Below, in pieces: positions 58,611-64,000 of a stretch of 64,000 nucleotides of DNA; position 1 is the stretch's first letter, and the number at the start of each line of letters is the position of its first letter. Source of the stretch: SVEL01 sp045125245 (GTDB taxonomy: Bacteria > Bacillota > Clostridia > Lachnospirales > Lachnospiraceae); the NCBI GenBank assembly GCA_045125245.1, contig JBGVNF010000118.1, positions 1 through 64,000 on the forward strand, given 5' to 3'. The notes below the pieces were generated by a model, which saw nothing but the letters and a program-made list of their open reading frames with translations, had not been told where the DNA came from and made no database searches. Position numbers and translations under genes: made by a program.

Positions 58611-60029
58611 ATGAGAAAGACAAAGATTATATGTACATTAGGGCCTTCTACAGATAAAGAAGGAATACTTGAAAAATTAGTACAAGCAGGTATGAATACA
58701 GCGCGTATGAATTTCTCACATAGCACATATGAGGATCACAGCAGAAGATTAGAGGAAATTAAGGAACTTAGAAAGAAGTACAATAAGCACATTTCAGTAC
58801 TTCTTGACACTAAGGGACCTGAGATTCGTACAAAGAATTTCAAGGATGGCAAGGTATTTCTTACAGAGGGACAGGAATTTATGCTTTCTTGTGAGGATAT
58901 AGAGGGAACTGAGACAGGCGTAAGTGTTACATACACTGACCTTTATAAAGAGGTTAAGCAGGGAACAGTTATTCTTATCGATGATGGTCTTGTAGAGCTT
59001 AGAGTGGCTCGTATTGAAGGCAAAAATATTCATTGTATAGTTAAGAATGATGGATATGTAGGAAATCACAAGGGTATCAATGTTCCAGATGTTCACATTA
59101 ATATGCCTTTCGTAAGCGATAAGGATAGAGAAGATATTTTATTTGGTATCGAAAATGATGTAGATTTTATAGCAGCTTCATTTGTTCGTTCTGCAGATGA
59201 TGTTAAGGAGATTAGAACTCTTCTTGATGAGAATGGGGGTAAAGCTATTAAGATTATTTCCAAGATTGAGAATGGTGAAGGTGTAGAAAATATTGACGAG
59301 ATTATAGAAGTATCTGATGGTATCATGATAGCCAGAGGTGATATGGGTGTTGAGCTTCCAGTAGAAGAGGTACCTATCGTTCAGAAGATGATTATTCGTA
59401 AGGTGTATGAAGCTGGAAAGCTTGTTATCACAGCTACACAGATGCTTGAGTCAATGATTAATAATCCTAGACCAACTAGAGCAGAGGCGACAGATATCGC
59501 TAACGCTATTTACGATGGAACAAGTGCTATTATGCTTTCAGGTGAAACTGCTGCAGGACATTTCCCAGTAGAGGCAGTTAGAACTATGGTAAGAATTGCA
59601 GAAAGAGCAGAAAATGATATTAATTATAAGAATCGTTTCTTTAATTTAGAGAAGAAAAAGAGTCCTAATACAACAGATGCTATATGTCATGCTACTTGTA
59701 CAACTGCTTATGATTTAGGAGCAAGTGCTATTGTTACAGTTACGAAGTCTGGTACATCAGCTAGAATGATTTCTAGATATCGTCCAGATTGTATGATTAT
59801 TGCTGGTAGTACAGATGAGAAGGTTTGCCGTCAGCTTAATCTTTCGTGGGGTGTTAACCCTATTCTCTTAAAGGAGAAGCAGGACGTATTCAGTTTGTTT
59901 GAACATGTTGTTGAGATAGGTAAGAGACAGGGATATCTTGATATTGGACAGCTAGTGGTTATCACATCAGGTGTGCCAATGGGTATTTCTGGAACAACTA
60001 ATATGCTTAAAGTTCACGTTGTTGACTAA
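58611..60029 (+). CDS. pyk: Pyruvate kinase
   Basis: Pyruvate kinase transfers phosphate from phosphoenolpyruvate to ADP, the last energy-yielding step of glycolysis. The 472 residues comprise the barrel with LLDTKGPEIRT (about 63-73), the catalytic Lys region IKIISKIENGEG, MIARGDMGVE, and RPTRAEATDIANAIYDGTSA. The C-terminal regulatory domain follows. There is no PEP-utilizer-like extension as found in Bacillus. AAGGAG precedes the ATG. A terminator and foldback element B follow. Confidence 0.98.
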   Translation: MRKTKIICTLGPSTDKEGILEKLVQAGMNTARMNFSHSTYEDHSRRLEEIKELRKKYNKHISVLLDTKGPEIRTKNFKDGKVFLTEGQEFMLSCEDIEGTETGVSVTYTDLYKEVKQGTVILIDDGLVELRVARIEGKNIHCIVKNDGYVGNHKGINVPDVHINMPFVSDKDREDILFGIENDVDFIAASFVRSADDVKEIRTLLDENGGKAIKIISKIENGEGVENIDEIIEVSDGIMIARGDMGVELPVEEVPIVQKMIIRKVYEAGKLVITATQMLESMINNPRPTRAEATDIANAIYDGTSAIMLSGETAAGHFPVEAVRTMVRIAERAENDINYKNRFFNLEKKKSPNTTDAICHATCTTAYDLGASAIVTVTKSGTSARMISRYRPDCMIIAGSTDEKVCRQLNLSWGVNPILLKEKQDVFSLFEHVVEIGKRQGYLDIGQLVVITSGVPMGISGTTNMLKVHVVD

Positions 60030-60037
60030 AATTTATG

Positions 60038-60069
60038 AAACCCGCCATACTATTCGTGTGGCGGGTTTT
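60038..60069 (+). terminator. Terminator after pyk
   Basis: AAACCCGCCA pairs with TGGCGGGTTT, with CAC-type loop bases between and TTTTA at the end. Confidence 0.88.
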
Positions 60070-60081
60070 ACATTGTTGAAT

Positions 60082-60385
60082 GAGGTGTCAAAAACCTTAA
60101 TTAAAAGTATATGAGTCATATTTGGCAAAGTTTATACTATGTTTTTCACATGCTTCGTATATTTGATTTTCTAAATACTTTGAGAAAGAGTTTGATTACG
60201 TACGTGACCGGCACATATTCGCCATCCATGGCTCAGATGTGCCTTTTTCTAACATCGTGTTAGAAAATCACTAGTATAGAACAAAGTATTAAGAAAATCT
60301 AAATATACTACGCTATCGTGAAAGTACATAGTATAAATTTGCAAAATATGACAAATATAGTATTGTAAAAGGTTTTTGACACCTT
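60082..60385. repeat. Foldback element B (about 304 bp)
   Basis: A relative of element A in the same orientation, in the 445-bp gap between pyk and the hydrolase gene. Its ends are GAGGTGTCAAAAACCTT (60082-60098) and AAGGTTTTTGACACCTT (60369-60385). The arms include GTCATATTTGGCAAAGTTTA with its inverse on the right and the shared CTTCGTATATTTGATTTTCT. The core again has CGTGACCGGC, then GGCACAT/ATGTGCC around ATTCGCCATCCATGGCTC, and CTAACATCGTGTTAG. Stem bases differ from element A but stay complementary. Confidence 0.8.
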
Positions 60386-60474
60386 ATTTACGTTGTGACA
60401 GTAAGCAATGAAAACTTCATGTGAATAGATGGAGGATGCGAGTTTTATAAATTTTAGGATAAGGGGGAGTGTGC

Positions 60475-61413
60475 ATGTGTACTGGGATTTGGTTTGGGAA
60501 TAGATTTTTTGGGAGGACTCTCGATTGGATGGAGTCTTATGGGGAGGTGTTGGTGGTGGCACCGAGGAATTATAAGTTTGAGTTTAAGTTTGAGGAAGGC
60601 TTAGAGAGCCATTTTGCGATTATGGGGATGGCGGTGGTGTCAGACAATTATCCACTTTTTTATGAGGGTTTTAATGAGGCTGGTCTTGGTATGGCAGGAT
60701 TATATTTTAAGGATGAGACTGTGTATCACAAAAGGTGCGAGGGAAAGATTAATGTGGCGCCTTTTGAGATTGTTCCGTATATTTTGGGACAGTGTAAGAG
60801 TGTGAGGGAGGCTAGAGAAAGGTTAGATAAAATGAATATTGTTGATGAGGGCTTCAATGATAGATGGGGGACTTCTCCACTTCATTGGATTGTGGCTGAT
60901 AAGGAGGAGTGTATAGTGATAGAGTCCTTAGAGGATGGGCTTAAGATTTATGAAAATAGTTATGGTGTTCTTACTAATGCACCGTCCTTTGATAGTCAAG
61001 TTGCAAATTATAATAATTATATGAATTTACACCATAAGCTTCCGGGGAATTGGACTTCTATGTCAAGATTCGTGAGGGCAGTTTATGTGAGGAATAATTC
61101 CAAAGTGAGAACGAGAATTAATAACTATTTGAAAAGTGATGATATTACTTTTGAAGATACGATTTTAAAAATGAATGAAATGGAAATGGTAAATCATTAT
61201 TTTCGTATGTTGGATTCTGTATGTCAGATAAGGGGCTGCAATAAAGAAGTGGATAGAGAGGATGAAATAACCATTTACAGTTGTTGTCAAGATTTAGATA
61301 AAGGTATATACTATTATACAACATATGAGTGTAGGGATATAAAGTCCTTATGCTTTGATGAAGTAGAGCTTAATGGAGATAAGCTTTATATTAGGGATAT
61401 TAGGAGGATATAA
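60475..61413 (+). CDS. Choloylglycine hydrolase family (linear amide C-N hydrolase)
   Basis: A 312-residue Ntn-hydrolase of the bile salt hydrolase/penicillin V acylase family. After removal of Met, Cys2 becomes the N-terminal nucleophile (MCTGIWF). This fixes the start at ATG 60475 rather than the GTG at 60469. Other expected residues are the Arg and Asp of GRTLDWM (about 14-20), NEAGLGMAGLYF, the Asn of TNAPSFDSQ (about 171) and the Arg of SMSRFVRA. Bile salts, penicillin-like amides or acyl-homoserine-type substrates are all possible. AAGGGGGAG precedes it. The M50 protease gene begins 2 bp after its stop. Confidence 0.9.
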   Translation: MCTGIWFGNRFFGRTLDWMESYGEVLVVAPRNYKFEFKFEEGLESHFAIMGMAVVSDNYPLFYEGFNEAGLGMAGLYFKDETVYHKRCEGKINVAPFEIVPYILGQCKSVREARERLDKMNIVDEGFNDRWGTSPLHWIVADKEECIVIESLEDGLKIYENSYGVLTNAPSFDSQVANYNNYMNLHHKLPGNWTSMSRFVRAVYVRNNSKVRTRINNYLKSDDITFEDTILKMNEMEMVNHYFRMLDSVCQIRGCNKEVDREDEITIYSCCQDLDKGIYYYTTYECRDIKSLCFDEVELNGDKLYIRDIRRI

Positions 61414-61415
61414 AA

Positions 61416-62615
61416 TTGAAAAAAATATTACAGTTTATTTTATCGTTGGGAATAGGAGCAGTACTAGGTGTTATCTTGCTGTGGGTTATCGGTTTCGACA
61501 ATATGGATAAGATGGAGTTTTGGCAATTTTTTATGGCTTATACATTCATGTTTTTTGGCGTATATGCGATTTTGATATTTACTACAATTATTCATGAAGC
61601 GGGTCATCTTGTGTGTGGTCTTATGTCGGGGTATGGGTATCTTAATTTTAGAATACTTAGTTTTAATTTTTGTAAATATGAGTATGGTTTTAAGATAAAG
61701 AGATTTGCTATTCCAGGTACTGGTGGACAGTGTCTTATGGCGCCACCAGAATATAACGACGGCAATTTTAAGTATAAGTTGTACCTTGCTGGCGGAAATA
61801 TGGCTACCTTTATATTGTTTGCTATTGAGGTAATGATTGTTGCCGTGACAGGCATTGATACATTTATAGGTAGATTTGTATTGTTGACAGCCGTGATTTC
61901 TTTATATTTGCTATTATTAAATGCAATACCTATGAAGCTAGGTGGTATCGCCAATGATGCTTTTGATTTGAAAAGCTTAGGAAAAAATCCAGAGCATAAA
62001 AAAGAGTTTTGGTTGAGTTTAGATGTGAATGCAAAAACAAATAGAGGTGCATTATTGTCAGAGGTAGGGATTGATTTTGATGCTATAGATGACGATGAGT
62101 TGATGAAGGAAATCGATGGCATCGCCATACAGATTAAGCTTAATATAAAGGTTAATTATCTTATAGGTGAAAAAAGATTTGAAGAGGCATATACATTATG
62201 TAAGAAGCTTCTTGATGAAAAAGCTGTTATTGAGTTATATAAATATGAATTAAAATGTGATAAAATGTTTTTAGAAATTGTTCTTGGAAAAGAAGGTAAA
62301 GTAAAGAAAACATATTCTGATGAACTGAAATTATATATAAATAAGACTCATAAATATATGATAACAAGAATGAGACTTATGTATGCTTATTATCTCTTGA
62401 TAGAAAAAGATGAAGCTAAGGCTTTAAAGGAGAAGGCGGCATTTGAAAAAGCGTGCCTTAGATATCCTGATTTAGGTGAAATAAAGAATGAGAAAGCACT
62501 TATGGAATATATAGATTCCATACATAAAAACAATATGGAAACTACCAAGAATACAGAAATAAATGACAGTATGGAAGCTGATACAAATGAAGAAACTGTG
62601 GAGAAGGAGGCGTAA
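61416..62615 (+). CDS. M50-type membrane metalloprotease with C-terminal helical domain
   Basis: A 399-residue membrane protein. It has hydrophobic segments at about 5-25, 35-60, 125-148 and 152-172. The zinc motif HEAGH (about 61-65) lies in the second segment, and LNAIPMKLGGIANDAFD (about 168-184) provides the probable third ligand, as in site-2 proteases and their relatives. Residues about 225-375 are helical and TPR-like; the tail is acidic. It begins with TTG, with AGGAGG 8 nt before it, and no better start exists. It is coupled on both sides: 2 bp from the hydrolase, and overlapping the Nudix gene by one base. Confidence 0.82.
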   Translation: MKKILQFILSLGIGAVLGVILLWVIGFDNMDKMEFWQFFMAYTFMFFGVYAILIFTTIIHEAGHLVCGLMSGYGYLNFRILSFNFCKYEYGFKIKRFAIPGTGGQCLMAPPEYNDGNFKYKLYLAGGNMATFILFAIEVMIVAVTGIDTFIGRFVLLTAVISLYLLLLNAIPMKLGGIANDAFDLKSLGKNPEHKKEFWLSLDVNAKTNRGALLSEVGIDFDAIDDDELMKEIDGIAIQIKLNIKVNYLIGEKRFEEAYTLCKKLLDEKAVIELYKYELKCDKMFLEIVLGKEGKVKKTYSDELKLYINKTHKYMITRMRLMYAYYLLIEKDEAKALKEKAAFEKACLRYPDLGEIKNEKALMEYIDSIHKNNMETTKNTEINDSMEADTNEETVEKEA

Positions 62616-63073
62616 TGCGTTTAACTACATTATGTTATATAGAAAAAGATGAAAACTACCTTATGCTTCATAGAGTAAAGAAGGTCAACGACGAAAACCA
62701 TGATAAATGGATAGGCGTAGGAGGTAAGTTTGAAGAAGGAGAAAGTCCAGAGGATTGTTTACTTCGCGAGGTATACGAAGAGACAGGACTTACTCTTACG
62801 TCATACAAATATAGAGGTCTAGTAACTTTTATCTCAGATCAATGGGAGAATGAATATATGCATCTTTTTACAGCGACGGAGTATGAAGGCGATATAAAAG
62901 AATGTGATGAAGGTGAACTAGTGTGGGTACCTAAGAAAGATTTAGACAAGCTTAAATTATGGGAAGGAGATAAAATCTTTTTAAAGTTACTTGAAGAGGA
63001 AGAAAGATTCTTTACATTGAAGCTGACATATGAAGGTGAAGAGCTTGTAGGTGCAGAAACTAAATTATATTAG
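62615..63073 (+). CDS. Nudix hydrolase, 8-oxo-dGTP diphosphatase-like
   Basis: A 152-residue Nudix enzyme with the box GGKFEEGESPEDCLLREV followed by YEETGL (about 36-59), which satisfies GX5EX7REUXEEXGU. The N-terminus TTLCYIEKDENYLMLHR and the middle GLVTFISDQWENEYMHLF resemble Gram-positive MutT-type proteins. It may hydrolyse oxidised nucleotides. The start overlaps the M50 gene stop (TAATG). Its last codons and stop lie at the edge of foldback element C. Confidence 0.9.
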   Translation: MRLTTLCYIEKDENYLMLHRVKKVNDENHDKWIGVGGKFEEGESPEDCLLREVYEETGLTLTSYKYRGLVTFISDQWENEYMHLFTATEYEGDIKECDEGELVWVPKKDLDKLKLWEGDKIFLKLLEEEERFFTLKLTYEGEELVGAETKLY

Positions 63074-63235
63074 GGGAATCGAACCCCTATTAATAACGTA
63101 ACCAGTCATATTTCACAAATTTATGCTGTGATTTTTACGATAGCGGAGAAAATCAAATATTCGTAGTATGTAAAAATCATAGTATAAACTTTGTGCAATA
63201 TGACGTAATGAATTCATCAGGGGTTCGATGCCCCT
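63072..63235. repeat. Foldback element C (about 164 bp, reduced and inverted)
   Basis: A shorter relative of elements A and B in the opposite orientation. Its ends are AGGGGAATCGAACCCCT (63072-63088) and AGGGGTTCGATGCCCCT (63219-63235). Its reverse complement contains the arm segments GTCATATTGCACAAAGTTTA, ACTATGATTTTTACATACTA and ATATTTGATTTTCT, then jumps directly to CGCTATCGTAAAAA. The central core with CGTGACCGGC is therefore missing. The left end overlaps the Nudix stop codon. Each end alone forms a 5-bp stem with a 7-nt loop. Confidence 0.78.
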
Positions 63236-63261
63236 AAATATAAACATATAGGAGGTAACTT

Positions 63262-64000
63262 ATGCCGATTTATATCGATGAGAAGGAGCTTGTATTTCAT
63301 CTTAAGACACCTAATACAAGCTATATTATGAAGGTGTGGCGTGGTAAATATTTAGCTCACATTTATTGGGGCAAGAAGATAGATGATTTCTCTATGGAAA
63401 ATGCATTGCTTAGTAGAACTTCTGGTTGGTCTCCGATGACAGATAAAGAAGATTATACATTAGATTTTATATGTCAGGAATATCCAACTGGCTGTGGCAC
63501 TGATTATAGAATACCGGCTATTAGTGCGGTATATGATGATGGCAGCAGAACTGTGGAGTTGGTTTATGAAGGGTACAAGCTATCAAAAGGTAAGTCTAAG
63601 TTAAAGGGGCTTCCAGCTACTTATGTAGAGTCAGAGGAAGAGGCAGAGACATTAGAGATTACTCTTAGAGACAAGGTTAAAAATCTCAAGGTTGTTCTAA
63701 TGTATACAGTGTTTAACGACTATGACGCAATTACAAGAAGTGTCCGAGTTGTTAATGAAAGTGATAAGGATATTTTACTTGAAAAGGTTTTAAGTGGTAG
63801 TGTGGATTTCGAGGATTCGGACTATGACCTTGTAACTCTTAGTGGAGCTTGGGGTAGAGAGCGTAGAATAGAGAGAGGACCTATCAGAAGTGGTATTCAG
63901 AGTGCTAGTAGCAATAGAGGTTCTTCGAGTCATTACCTTAATCCATTTTTTGCTATGTGCTCTAAAAATGCAAATGAGGAATATGGTGATGTATACGGAT
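63262..64000 (+). CDS. Alpha-galactosidase (GH36), N-terminal part, runs off the window
   Basis: The frame from ATG 63262 is open to the end of the window (246 codons). MPIYIDEKELVFHLKTPNTS, RTSGWSPMTDKEDYTLD and EYPTGCGTDYRIPA match the N-terminal beta-sandwich domain of family 36 alpha-galactosidases, which release galactose from raffinose-type sugars. YGTVDFR-like catalytic regions would lie beyond the window. AGGAGG precedes the ATG by 6 nt. It is the first gene after foldback element C. Confidence 0.9.
   Translation, partial: MPIYIDEKELVFHLKTPNTSYIMKVWRGKYLAHIYWGKKIDDFSMENALLSRTSGWSPMTDKEDYTLDFICQEYPTGCGTDYRIPAISAVYDDGSRTVELVYEGYKLSKGKSKLKGLPATYVESEEEAETLEITLRDKVKNLKVVLMYTVFNDYDAITRSVRVVNESDKDILLEKVLSGSVDFEDSDYDLVTLSGAWGRERRIERGPIRSGIQSASSNRGSSSHYLNPFFAMCSKNANEEYGDVYG

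Noticed and set aside
55372..60385. Foldback elements as HEARO or other OMEGA-type guide RNAs
   Set aside because: No HNH or TnpB/IscB-type nuclease gene is next to any copy, and I cannot match the conserved core to these RNAs by eye. An Rfam search would settle it.
61604..62128. Minus-strand frame of 174 codons opposite the M50 protease gene
   Set aside because: It has no ribosome binding site, and the plus strand carries clear metalloprotease motifs in an operon.
63219..63235. T-arm-like sequence AGGGGTTCGATGCCCCT taken as the 3' end of a tRNA gene
   Set aside because: No acceptor stem, D-arm or anticodon arm lies on either strand around it. The same geometry occurs at the other foldback element ends with non-tRNA loops.

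Overview
The window is chromosomal DNA of a low-GC anaerobic Firmicute, most probably of the family Lachnospiraceae (Butyrivibrio, Pseudobutyrivibrio, Roseburia or Lachnospira-like). The gene order of the S10-spc-alpha ribosomal cluster, the long bL17, the zinc-type uS14, the fermentative genes (L-lactate dehydrogenase, pyruvate kinase) and the AT-rich intergenic DNA all fit; the genus is a guess. No tRNA, rRNA, CRISPR array or transposase gene was seen. Region by region: 1-2.3 kb holds the end of fusA and complete tuf. 2.6-7.6 kb is a short accessory stretch (membrane protein, acetyltransferase, chemotaxis receptor, rRNA-type methyltransferase on the minus strand). 7.9-24.9 kb is the ribosomal protein supercluster from rpsJ to rplQ, including secY, adk, map, infA, rpmJ and rpoA. 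It has the conserved bacterial order, but several gaps inside it (rpsJ-rplC, rplW-rplB, rpsZ-rpsH, infA-rpmJ, rpmJ-rpsM) are unusually long and filled with hairpins and repeats. 25.1-29.6 kb is a two-component system with a Nudix hydrolase and an AlkD-like protein. 29.6-32.3 kb holds a Crp/Fnr regulator facing a ferredoxin/membrane iron-sulfur operon whose promoter carries a matching operator. 32.4-36.0 kb is an ECF vitamin-transporter module (fused EcfA1-EcfA2, then EcfT) followed by truA; 36.0-37.1 kb is rplM-rpsI with an attenuator-like leader. 37.1-55.4 kb is mixed accessory DNA: a GNAT-methyltransferase fusion between related repeats, a probably truncated methyltransferase, nucleotide salvage enzymes, two lipoproteins, a C-terminally truncated PdxR/MocR regulator next to pdxK, a DinD-like gene under a LexA-like box, a small membrane protein behind PhoP-like boxes, a DUF1538 membrane protein coupled to a tandem PII-like protein, and a heterodimeric ABC exporter. 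55.4-64 kb holds ldh, an unknown protein, a broken GGDEF gene, pyk, a choloylglycine-hydrolase-like operon with an M50 protease and a Nudix enzyme, and the start of an alpha-galactosidase. The most unusual feature is a family of three large foldback elements at 55.37-55.67, 60.08-60.39 and 63.07-63.24 kb. They share arm sequences. Two carry a conserved core whose two hairpins change on both sides of the stem (covariation), and all three are bounded by 17-nt inverted hairpins whose sequences differ between copies while remaining self-complementary. This looks like a structured, possibly mobile, non-coding element for which I know no name.
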